From positions 1 to 15,521 of the forward strand of contig CALEJY010000006.1 in the NCBI GenBank assembly GCA_937898445.1: a stretch of DNA of 15,521 nt, read 5' to 3'. The notes beneath the pieces were generated by a model. The model was not told the DNA's origin, did no database searches, and saw only the letters and a program-made list of their open reading frames with translations. How positions within the stretch are numbered: position 1 is the stretch's first letter; the number at the start of each line of letters is the position of its first letter. Positions 7,116-13,757 of this stretch are shown piece by piece. This DNA comes from an uncultured Candidatus Melainabacteria bacterium. Lineage in GTDB: Bacteria; Cyanobacteriota; Vampirovibrionia; Gastranaerophilales; Gastranaerophilaceae. Made by a program: the position numbers and the translations under genes.

Positions 7116-7985
7116 TTAGGCGTTATAATAAACTTCTTTTACCAACATCAAAATTTGATTAATAAATTTTCTGTAAGCCGCCCTATCTGCTTCTCCAGAC
7201 AAAATAATATCAGCTTTTGCAGCCGTTGGATGAATATGAGTTTTAGCCTTTGTTGATGCGTTTTCATAAACTTCATCAGCGGAATCGCCTAAATCTCTTT
7301 CGGCAGCACGTTTATAAAATCTTTCTTTTTGAATATTGTGAGAAACTGCAACAAAAATTTTGAAATCAAAAGCATCAACAACCTTGTCAGTCAAAGTAAA
7401 CAAACCTTCTGAAATGATAATTTTTGAAGGCAATGCAAGTTTCACATTATCTCTGCGAATTGCAGTTCCTGACATATCATATTCAGGAAGATAAACTTTG
7501 TTTCCGAAAAGTAAGGATTTAATATGCTTTTTCATCAATTCCAATTCCAAAGCTTCCGGCACATCCAAATCATAATGTTTTGCAAATTCTGCAAAACTTC
7601 CGGCTTTTTTAACCATATCAGAACGGTCGTAATAATAATCATCTGTATTAATTCTGGTAATTGCGTTTTCAATACAATATTCTTCCGCAAAACTTTGAAT
7701 TGTATTAATTATATCAAGCGCAATAGTAGATTTTCCGCTCGCTGTTTCTCCGGCAATTCCGATTGAACAAGATCTCGTAATATTATTTGATAAAAATAAT
7801 GCCATTTTTTGAATGGCAGAACTTTTAACCTTACGGAATATTGAATTTTTATGCTTCATTTCATCTAAGAAAATTTGATTTAATCTTTTTTCTACATAAA
7901 GAAAAAGATTGTTGTTAGAACGAAGAAAACCTGACTGTGCTTGAGTTTGAGTTTCTGTAAAATTTTTAGTTAAAGTATTTTGCAA
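7116..7985 (-). CDS. Uridine kinase/phosphoribulokinase-like P-loop kinase
   Basis: A P-loop kinase of the uridine kinase/phosphoribulokinase superfamily, whose members phosphorylate nucleosides or small metabolites with ATP. The core begins after an unusual N-terminal extension of about 70 polar residues. SIGIAGETASGKST contains the Walker A loop (79-86). NTDDYYYD (113-120) matches the family's substrate-binding acidic-aromatic motif, YDLDVPEA (138-145) its substrate loop, and IISEGLF (190-196) the strand with the conserved Glu-Gly. RFYKRAAERD (222-231) is the lid region with arginines. The translation starts at TTG (7985-7983): AAGGA sits 8 bases upstream and the next in-frame ATG (codon 43) has no such site. 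The substrate cannot be named; uridine is only one possibility because the substrate loops diverge. Confidence 0.85.
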   Translation of the reverse strand: MQNTLTKNFTETQTQAQSGFLRSNNNLFLYVEKRLNQIFLDEMKHKNSIFRKVKSSAIQKMALFLSNNITRSCSIGIAGETASGKSTIALDIINTIQSFAEEYCIENAITRINTDDYYYDRSDMVKKAGSFAEFAKHYDLDVPEALELELMKKHIKSLLFGNKVYLPEYDMSGTAIRRDNVKLALPSKIIISEGLFTLTDKVVDAFDFKIFVAVSHNIQKERFYKRAAERDLGDSADEVYENASTKAKTHIHPTAAKADIILSGEADRAAYRKFINQILMLVKEVYYNA

Positions 7986-8164
7986 TTTATAAATCCTTAT
8001 TTCTCATACAATAAAAATTGAACAAAAAAAAATTTGCCAACTGCTTTATAATATGTTACCAAAAATACACAAAAAAAGAATAAAGTATGTATAAATGTAA
8101 AAAGCAATTTTTTGTAAAATTTTTACTTTATATAAATAGGGAAAATATTTGTGGAAATTTGGTT

Positions 8165-8809
8165 ATGTCAAAATTCATAAACATATTGCTAAACAAGGGA
8201 ATAAAAGCTCCTCCTCTATCTTGGCGTACAAGTTGGCTCGGTTCAACTTTTAATACCATATCAAATTCCGTAAAAGATTTTATCAAACCAAATAAACTCG
8301 GGAAAGAGTTTAGTAATGTCATGTGGTCAAAACCGGATGCACAAAAGGTTAAAACTGTTTGTGACAAATTTGAAAAAGCTACCGGAATAAAAATGCTTAT
8401 GACAAATCCGCATGATGCTTATTGTTTTGGGGATTTTGCAAATGTTCTTTTACACGATATAAAAAATGGAAGATTACCAAAAGACCTAAAATATGTTGTT
8501 TTCGGACACGGAGAAGGAACATCTTTAATTCTATCTGGTAAAGACAAATGGCATATTTTGGCAGCCCCAAATATCGGGATTTTTGAATATATAAACAAAA
8601 ATATTCCAAAAGGCGAAAAAGTTTTGGTAAATTGTTGTGAAACAACTCCAAAATCAATGAAACACCTAATTCCAAAAGACAAACCAGCAATAGGCAAACC
8701 AACCCACACGGATGCTTCCAGCTCATATTATCATCCGTTGAAAATTGTTCAAAGCGGGCAAAGCAAAATCATTGGCGGTTATGCAAACGGAATTATGACA
8801 TTATATTAA
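8165..8809 (+). CDS. Uncharacterised protein with clan-CD-like His-Gly...Cys pattern
   Basis: A 214-residue protein I cannot place in a named family. A hydrophobic strand ends in VVFGHGEG (111-118) with H115. A second, KVLVNCCET (152-160), ends in C157-C158, 42 residues later. Strand-His-Gly followed by strand-Cys is the layout of clan CD cysteine peptidases (caspase, legumain, gingipain), so a peptidase or an inactive relative is possible. The usual small residue before Cys is Asn here. No signal peptide or membrane segment is evident. The start is uncertain: ATG at 8165 has only a weak GTGGAAATTTGG upstream, and an ATG at 8087 would add 26 AT-rich, Lys/Phe-rich residues. The stop overlaps the convergent stop of the PLD-EVE gene on the shared TTAA. 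Confidence 0.75.
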   Translation: MSKFINILLNKGIKAPPLSWRTSWLGSTFNTISNSVKDFIKPNKLGKEFSNVMWSKPDAQKVKTVCDKFEKATGIKMLMTNPHDAYCFGDFANVLLHDIKNGRLPKDLKYVVFGHGEGTSLILSGKDKWHILAAPNIGIFEYINKNIPKGEKVLVNCCETTPKSMKHLIPKDKPAIGKPTHTDASSSYYHPLKIVQSGQSKIIGGYANGIMTLY

Positions 8810-9810
8810 TTAGGGAAGCATTCTTTAATTATATATTCTGCAAAGTCTTTATCTAATAATAGCCTATCTCGTCTGCAAACACCAACAAAATCTTTTCTTC
8901 CTTTAGCATCTATAAACGCATTTTCTTGTTTTAATTTAAAATAATTTTCTTGCAAATCTTTTAAATTATATTTTCGTTCTTTAGTGATTGGATTTCCTAG
9001 CTTTTTTACCTCTTCTTTATCATTTATATCAACTTGTTTATCCCATCTTTTATCTGCAGAAGCAGTAAACTTATCTGCATTTACAACACATTTGTAAACT
9101 ACTTGCATAGCCCCTGTTAAATAACATATAAGTACATCACCTTTTTTAATTTCTCCCATACTGTTTTTAAAAAGACAGACATCTGAATTAATACAATCAT
9201 CAAATAATTTTTGTAAATCAAAATCTTTTTGCTTGTTTTGGTCTGAATCTCCCAACGGTTTTAGCCAATACCACTTTTCTCTTTTTAATTCATCCCTATC
9301 CACCTCAAACTTAATACTATCTTTTTTAGATTTACTTTTTTCAATAAAATCAAGGATTTTGTTTTTTAATTCTTCAACTTCAATTGCTCTTGTTTTCATC
9401 AAATCAACAACATAACTTTCAATTTTGCTCAAATTTTCATTTTCGGAAATTAAAACACCATACTCTTTATTACCAGACAACCCCTTACTCGTAAAATTTG
9501 CAGAAGAAACAATTGCAGCAAAATATTTTCCTTTATTTTTAAATAAATATATTTTTGAATGTAAATTTTCAACGTCATACAACTTAAATTCAAAATTTTT
9601 ATCAAGTAAAAATTTTATAAAATTTTGCCTTTCATTATCTATTGAATTTATACCATTTACATCTTTTGTAATAATTATTAATTTCTTATTTTTATCTAAC
9701 TTTAATTTAGAATTAATTGATAAGAAAGGAGAAACAATTATTAATTCATCTGCTTTTGAGTATAAATTATGTATTTCCTTCAAATGTTGACCATCTTTAA
9801 TTAAATTCAT
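8806..9810 (-). CDS. PLD-family nuclease fused to an EVE/PUA-like domain (candidate restriction enzyme)
   Basis: A 334-residue two-domain protein. Residues 1-140 are a phospholipase D-type domain: a strand ending in SPFLS (27-31), then LHSKIYLF (83-90) with the catalytic pair H84 and K86, SSANFTSKGL (102-111) with N105, and NKEYGV with E116. One HxK motif per chain implies a dimer, as in PLD-type restriction nucleases such as BfiI. After a charged linker (141-177), residues 178-320 resemble an EVE/PUA-like domain: KWYWLKP (179-185), KKGDVLICYLTGAMQVVYKCVV (222-243) and a basic GVCRRDR (310-316). EVE domains bind modified bases in DNA, so the fusion suggests a modification-dependent nuclease. 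No methyltransferase is nearby. The ATG at 9810 is fixed by GGAGG (9816-9820) 5 bases upstream; the TTG at 9822 overlaps that site. The EVE assignment is an inference. Confidence 0.82.
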   Translation of the reverse strand: MNLIKDGQHLKEIHNLYSKADELIIVSPFLSINSKLKLDKNKKLIIITKDVNGINSIDNERQNFIKFLLDKNFEFKLYDVENLHSKIYLFKNKGKYFAAIVSSANFTSKGLSGNKEYGVLISENENLSKIESYVVDLMKTRAIEVEELKNKILDFIEKSKSKKDSIKFEVDRDELKREKWYWLKPLGDSDQNKQKDFDLQKLFDDCINSDVCLFKNSMGEIKKGDVLICYLTGAMQVVYKCVVNADKFTASADKRWDKQVDINDKEEVKKLGNPITKERKYNLKDLQENYFKLKQENAFIDAKGRKDFVGVCRRDRLLLDKDFAEYIIKECFPN

Positions 9811-9865
9811 ATAAACCTCCAATAAAATAAACCTTAAAACTCATTAATTTATAACACAAAGATGA

Positions 9866-9893
9866 TTGCAAATAAAGTTTTAGCAACTATAAT
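9866..9893 (+). promoter_or_regulatory. Probable promoter of the family 2 glycosyltransferase
   Basis: TTGCAA (9866-9871), a 16-base spacer, then TATAAT (9888-9893), giving a transcription start near 9900 and a leader of about 30 bases before the ATG at 9930. The start codon has only a weak GTGAG upstream. The same region must carry the divergent promoter of the PLD-EVE gene. Confidence 0.5.
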
Positions 9894-9929
9894 ATGGCAA
9901 TATATTAGATTAAAAAGTGAGTTATTTTT

Positions 9930-10772
9930 ATGAATAAAGTTTCGGTTATTATCCCTTGTTATAACAAAGCTCCTTATGTAAAAGAGGCGATTGAATCTGT
10001 TATTAATCAAACATTTTCTGATATTGAAATTATTGTGGTTAATGATGCCTCTACGGATAATAGCGCAGAAATAATTAAAGAACTTAAAGAAAAATATGAC
10101 AATATCTTATTCATAAATAACAAAACCAATCAAGGTGTCGTTAAAACAAGAAATACCGCCATTAACATAGCCACAGGCGAATATATTCTTCCGCTTGATG
10201 CTGATGACACAATCGAAAATACTTTTGTTGAAAAAGCAGTCAAAATCTTAGACAAACATCCTGAAATCGGTGTTGTAGGCTGCCGTTTTGAATTTGATAA
10301 CAAAGACACATCATCAAAAGGTTTAATTAAAAATTCAAAAATAATGTATTTGGAAGAACTTTTTGTTTGCACTGTTATGTTTAGAAAAACTGATTTTCTT
10401 AAAACAGGCGGCTACAAAGAATGTATGGATAAATTGGGTTGTGAAGATTTAGAACTTTTCTTATCGTTTATAGAAAATGGTTTGAAATTCTACAAAATTA
10501 ACGAACACCTTTTTAATTACAGACAAAATACTGAAAACTGTCGAACTCATGCACAATTAAAAAACACATTTTTAATCAAAAAGCAATTAATCGCACTACA
10601 CCCAAATTTATATTTAAAAAAATCTAATATTTGGATGTTTTTCAGCAGCCCTAAACGTATCCGAAAAATTAAAAGCAGATACAAACTATTTTTTGTACTA
10701 TGGATTGTTTTTGCAAGCTTAGTCGTTATTGAAGCTATTGCAATAATTGCACTACTTTTTATAGGTAAATAA
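9930..10772 (+). CDS. Family 2 glycosyltransferase with C-terminal membrane anchor
   Basis: A GT-A fold inverting glycosyltransferase of 280 residues that would add a sugar from a nucleotide-sugar donor to an envelope glycan or lipid. Visible landmarks are VSVIIPCYNKAPYVKEAI (4-21), the VVNDASTD nucleotide-binding strand (36-43), NQGVVKTRN (67-75), the metal-binding LDADD (89-93) and GCEDLELF (170-177), whose ED pair is the usual catalytic-base position. A basic stretch PKRIRKIKSR (241-250) leads into one membrane segment (about 252-278) ending in a short tail, which would anchor the catalytic domain on the cytoplasmic face. Donor and acceptor are unknown. It appears monocistronic. On the plus strand I see no clear terminator: the hairpin at 10785-10807 lacks a downstream T-run in that direction. 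Confidence 0.93.
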   Translation: MNKVSVIIPCYNKAPYVKEAIESVINQTFSDIEIIVVNDASTDNSAEIIKELKEKYDNILFINNKTNQGVVKTRNTAINIATGEYILPLDADDTIENTFVEKAVKILDKHPEIGVVGCRFEFDNKDTSSKGLIKNSKIMYLEELFVCTVMFRKTDFLKTGGYKECMDKLGCEDLELFLSFIENGLKFYKINEHLFNYRQNTENCRTHAQLKNTFLIKKQLIALHPNLYLKKSNIWMFFSSPKRIRKIKSRYKLFFVLWIVFASLVVIEAIAIIALLFIGK

Positions 10773-10778
10773 TTTAAT

Positions 10779-10807
10779 AAAAAAAAGTACAGTTCAAAAC
10801 TGTACTT
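10779..10807 (-). terminator. Intrinsic terminator of the AAA ATPase gene
   Basis: A perfect 10-bp stem, AAGTACAGTT (10785-10794) with AACTGTACTT (10798-10807), has a CAA loop. On the minus strand it is followed by a run of T (10784 down to 10779), as needed for an intrinsic terminator. It lies 32 bases beyond the AAA stop. Confidence 0.88.
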
Positions 10808-10838
10808 GTAAAGGTTTGTTTCATCGTTTTCATTTTTA

Positions 10839-12341
10839 TTATTTGTTAAAACCTATCGGCTGACGTTTGCCGTCTTTATTAGCAAAAGTTTCAATTGCCT
10901 TATTAAAATCGGTATTTGTTATACGCAAATTTTCAATATCTGCGTTTTCAAATGTCCCGTTTTCCATTTTTTCGTAAATTCCTGCTCTTTCAAAAGCATT
11001 TTCATGTGCTGTATTTACAATATGAGCAATATCAGCACCTGTTGCTTTTTGCGCAAGAAGCTTTTTAGTCAAAGCGTTTTTGTCTAAATCATCTGCAAGA
11101 GCTTTGTTTTTGGTGTGAATATCGAAAATCTGCGTAATCGCCTCTTGAGTGTCAGGAGCTTTTACTTCAATATGTTTTCCGAAACGACCCGACCTTGTAA
11201 TTGCCGCATCAAGAGCTTTTTGGTTGTTTGTTGCAGCTACAACATAGATATCGTCGCCGTTTTTCTCAACATCACTCATCAATGTCAAAATTTGGTTTAC
11301 AACTTTGTCACCATAAACATCCGCACCACCACGTTTTTTAGCTACTGCATCAAATTCATCAATAAAGATAATTGAAGGCTGATTTTCTCTTGCAGAATCA
11401 AATAATTCACGCCAATTCTTTTCAGATTCGCCAACCCATTTTGATTCCATTTCAAGCCCGTTTAGTTTGATGAAATTTGATTTTGATTCATTTGCCAACG
11501 CTTGCGCAATCAAAGTTTTGCCTGTTCCCGGAGGTCCATACATCAAAAAACCGTGATTTACTATTGAATTTTTGTAAGCTTCAGGATATTTTATCGGGTA
11601 CAAAATACCTTTTTTCAAATCCTTGATTACTGCATCTTGTCCGCCAATATCCGCAAAAGTTACAGCTCTTTCACCGGCTTTCACGTTATTAAACAATGCT
11701 GATACAGATTTTGTATTTGCACTCTCAATTGCTTGCTTTGCCTCTTTTGATTTATCAAAAACTTGAGAAAATATCGGTCTGCTTAAACTCAAATCCGTTT
11801 TTGGCGCAGTTTTTATACGAACCTTTTTATTTCCGATTTCGATAACATCTCCGGCAACAACATAAAAACTTTCACCAGTTTTTATTGGAGTTTTGTTTCC
11901 ACTAGTTTCACGCAAATACATATTAGCTTTATTTGGATTGAAAGCTTCTAATGTATCTTGCGGTGTTCTTGTAAAAATTGCCGCTCCTTCAATACCGTCT
12001 TCCGGTACAAAGAAAAATCTTTTGATTACATGCCCGACATCTTTTACAGAATCTTTCAAAACTTTTTGTGCGGTTTTCAAATCTTTTCCGGCAATAATCA
12101 TATCACCTGCAGTCGATATTTTAAACAAATCTGCCAACCTATCTTCTAGCGGAAATCTTTTTACAATCGCAAGTGGAGAATATTGCAATCCTGAAAAATT
12201 GACTTTAGAGGATGTATCCATATTAGGCACAGACATATTGACCACATTTTGCGGTTTTGATGTTTGTGCTGCATTAACTTTTTGATTGTTTAAATAAGTG
12301 TTGTTTGTACGATAATAATTCTGTATAGCTGGTATTCTCAT
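10839..12341 (-). CDS. AAA-family ATPase with VNFSG leader and novel N-terminal region
   Basis: A 500-residue protein with one classical-clade AAA module. ATP-site features are all present: VTFADIGGQDAV (227-238), Walker A GPPGTGKT (269-276), a pore-loop KWVGES (301-306), Walker B IIFIDEFDA (324-332), sensor-1 N372 in VAATNNQ, arginine fingers R383 and R386 in TRSGRFGK, and the helical lid with KATGADIAHIV. These resemble Cdc48/FtsH/katanin-type motors, but there is no HExxH protease and only one ring. Residues 1-46 are Asn/Gln/Thr-rich and look disordered, ending in VNFSG (47-51). Residues 55-183 form an unrecognised folded region whose SFYVVAGDVIEIGNKKVRI (158-176) recalls the end of an FHA domain or a small beta barrel. 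The ATG has AAGGGGG 7 bases upstream. It is probably a substrate remodeller; the target is unknown. Confidence 0.92.
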   Translation of the reverse strand: MRIPAIQNYYRTNNTYLNNQKVNAAQTSKPQNVVNMSVPNMDTSSKVNFSGLQYSPLAIVKRFPLEDRLADLFKISTAGDMIIAGKDLKTAQKVLKDSVKDVGHVIKRFFFVPEDGIEGAAIFTRTPQDTLEAFNPNKANMYLRETSGNKTPIKTGESFYVVAGDVIEIGNKKVRIKTAPKTDLSLSRPIFSQVFDKSKEAKQAIESANTKSVSALFNNVKAGERAVTFADIGGQDAVIKDLKKGILYPIKYPEAYKNSIVNHGFLMYGPPGTGKTLIAQALANESKSNFIKLNGLEMESKWVGESEKNWRELFDSARENQPSIIFIDEFDAVAKKRGGADVYGDKVVNQILTLMSDVEKNGDDIYVVAATNNQKALDAAITRSGRFGKHIEVKAPDTQEAITQIFDIHTKNKALADDLDKNALTKKLLAQKATGADIAHIVNTAHENAFERAGIYEKMENGTFENADIENLRITNTDFNKAIETFANKDGKRQPIGFNK

Positions 12342-12368
12342 TAATACACCCCCTTGTTTTATTAAACC

Positions 12369-12384
12369 TACTACAATTGTAGTA
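12369..12384. promoter_or_regulatory. 16-bp palindrome in the AAA ATPase promoter region (possible operator)
   Basis: TACTACAATTGTAGTA is a perfect palindrome. Reading the minus strand it begins 3 bases after a good -35 box, TTGACT (12393 to 12388), so it sits in the promoter spacer or over the -10 region. Its core TACAATTGTA fits the TACANNTGTA box of CopY/BlaI/MecI-type repressors. A long-spacer MerR-type arrangement, with TTTAAT as -10, is the other reading. Confidence 0.5.
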
Positions 12385-12543
12385 TTAAGTCAATAGTTAT
12401 TTCTTTTATTATCCACTTCGGCAAAACCACAAATTCCATAAAAAATCGAAAAAATTTTAACCATTTAATCATATTTTAGAATTTTTATACTGTTTTTTAT
12501 TAAATTTAATATTTGTGTCTATATTTTTATAAAACCAATAATG

Positions 12544-12555
12544 TTACAATTGTAA
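12544..12555. promoter_or_regulatory. 12-bp palindrome sharing the TACAATTGTA core
   Basis: TTACAATTGTAA is a perfect palindrome with the same 10-base core as 12369-12384. It lies 59-70 bases upstream of the chosen transporter start. The two sites bracket the 272-base gap between the divergent AAA and transporter genes, suggesting one regulator controls both. The remaining gap sequence is AT-rich, with repeated TTACATTT near 12578-12594, and holds no further gene. Confidence 0.45.
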
Positions 12556-12601
12556 TATTTACACTTTTTAGACATTGTTACATTTCTTTACATTTTTATG
12601 G

Positions 12602-12614
12602 TTTAATTTATTTA
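12602..12614 (+). promoter_or_regulatory. -10 element 6 bases before the transporter ATG (possible leaderless start)
   Basis: TTTAAT (12602-12607) stands exactly 6 bases before the ATG at 12614, the same spacing as the TATAAT of the gene at 3978. A weak -35 candidate, GTTACA (12577-12582), is 19 bases upstream. No ribosome binding site is present. Confidence 0.4.
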
Positions 12615-13468
12615 TGCAAGTTTTATTGAACATAATAGCTATTTTATTTAGAATTTTTTCAAACTCATTCAGTAATGTTTTTCAAAAAAAACTCACTGAA
12701 AACGGTGAAGCCGCAACACGCATAAATTGTATCAACTATATACTAATGAGTTTAATCTCTATTCCACTCCTTTTATCGGTAGATTTTTCTCAAATCACAT
12801 CTGAATTTTGGCTATACGCAATCGCCGGCGGAATAACCGGAGCAATAGGGAATTGCTTTATGGTATTGGCTCTAAAGCAAGGAGAATTGTCCGTTTTAGG
12901 TCCGATAAATTCTTACAAAGCAATTGTCGGAATGATTTTTGGAATATTTTTATTACACGAATACCCAAACATATATGGATTAATAGGAATTGGATTAATC
13001 ATTTTGGGATCATATTTTGTATTAGAAACACCCAAAGCTCTGTTGAGAAAAGATATTCAATACAGAATTTATGCACTTATTTTCACCGCAATTGAGGCAG
13101 TATTTATAAAAAAGGTAATTCTATTAAGTTCTATAGTTAGTTCTTTTATAATCTCAAGTTTTCTCGGCGCAATATTTTCATACTTGATTATGCGAATACT
13201 AGAAAACGAAAAATTACATATTCCGAATAAAAAGAATAGCGTTATGTATATCTCAACAACACTTTGTTTTGCGCTAATGACATTCACAACCGCTTATGTT
13301 TTCAAATATATGAATGTTGGCTATGCTCTATCCTTATTCCAACTATCAATAATCCTTAATGTCGTTTTGGGATACAAACTGTTTAACGAAAAGAATTTAA
13401 TAAAAAAGCTGCTAGGCTCTTTGATTATCCTCGTCGGCTCAGCAGCAATTTTGATATTTGGTCATTAA
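12614..13468 (+). CDS. EamA-type (drug/metabolite transporter superfamily) membrane transporter
   Basis: A 284-residue polytopic membrane protein with two internally repeated halves of about five segments each, as in EamA/DMT transporters. These move small metabolites, amino acids or drugs, driven by ion gradients or exchange. The first repeat ends with LALKQGELSVLGPINSYKAI (86-104) and HEYPNIYGLIGIGLIILGSYFV (115-136). The second ends with the matching KYMNVGYALSLFQLSII (231-247) and LFNEKNLIKKLLGSLIILVG (256-275), which is the family hallmark. I start it at the ATG at 12614. An in-frame ORF from 12575 would add 13 Phe-rich residues but begins inside the promoter region. It ends 8 bases from the convergent small secreted protein gene, with no terminator visible between them. 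The substrate is unknown. Confidence 0.88.
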   Translation: MQVLLNIIAILFRIFSNSFSNVFQKKLTENGEAATRINCINYILMSLISIPLLLSVDFSQITSEFWLYAIAGGITGAIGNCFMVLALKQGELSVLGPINSYKAIVGMIFGIFLLHEYPNIYGLIGIGLIILGSYFVLETPKALLRKDIQYRIYALIFTAIEAVFIKKVILLSSIVSSFIISSFLGAIFSYLIMRILENEKLHIPNKKNSVMYISTTLCFALMTFTTAYVFKYMNVGYALSLFQLSIILNVVLGYKLFNEKNLIKKLLGSLIILVGSAAILIFGH

Positions 13469-13476
13469 ATTTTATA

Positions 13477-13746
13477 CTAATATTGGCTTTCTATCTTAAT
13501 TTTTCCATCTTCTTCGACAAACTGTTTTTTGTTAAAAAGTTTGTTTACCAAAGGTTCTGATGGTGCATTGCGTTTTTGATAGCGTTCTTTTTCTGTTTTA
13601 ACATCATTATAATCATTTATTTCATTCATTCTAAAACGTTGCTGATTAATCATATCCATATCATGAACCATAATAACATCAGCAGTAGACGGATAAGCAA
13701 AAGATGGATTGGTCAAAAAAGCAAATAACAATAAAATTATATACAT
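13477..13746 (-). CDS. Small predicted secreted protein, uncharacterised
   Basis: An 89-residue protein I do not recognise. Residues 1-17 form a short hydrophobic signal peptide (YIILLLFAFL, with a likely cut after SFA17), although the n-region has no basic residue. The mature part is hydrophilic, with Met- and Asp-rich VIMVHDMDMINQQRFRM followed by Lys/Glu-rich sequence, and has no cysteine and no membrane segment. I start it at the ATG at 13746 because AAGGA lies 7 bases upstream; the GTG just before it is too close. The gene follows the SIMPL gene by 11 bases and its ribosome binding site sits in that gap, so the two are almost certainly co-transcribed and may act together in the periplasm. 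Confidence 0.75.
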   Translation of the reverse strand: MYIILLLFAFLTNPSFAYPSTADVIMVHDMDMINQQRFRMNEINDYNDVKTEKERYQKRNAPSEPLVNKLFNKKQFVEEDGKIKIESQY

Positions 13747-13757
13747 CACAAATTCCT

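Noticed and set aside
8087..8164. Longer start for the His/Cys protein
   Set aside because: The 26 extra residues are AT-driven (Lys, Phe, Asn, Tyr) and the start has no ribosome binding site. Not excluded, so it is recorded in the gene entry.
9425..9790. Plus-strand open frames across 9233-9790
   Set aside because: They are antisense to the PLD-EVE coding sequence, with no promoter or ribosome binding site and no recognisable domains.
11893..12285. 130-residue plus-strand open frame inside the AAA gene
   Set aside because: Antisense to a strongly supported coding region; the composition looks like the mirror of codon usage rather than a protein.
8165..12341. A multi-gene defence island made of the His/Cys protein, PLD-EVE and AAA ATPase
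   Set aside because: The genes lie on alternating strands with separate promoters and are interrupted by a glycosyltransferase. Operon logic does not support one system; only the individual candidates are kept.
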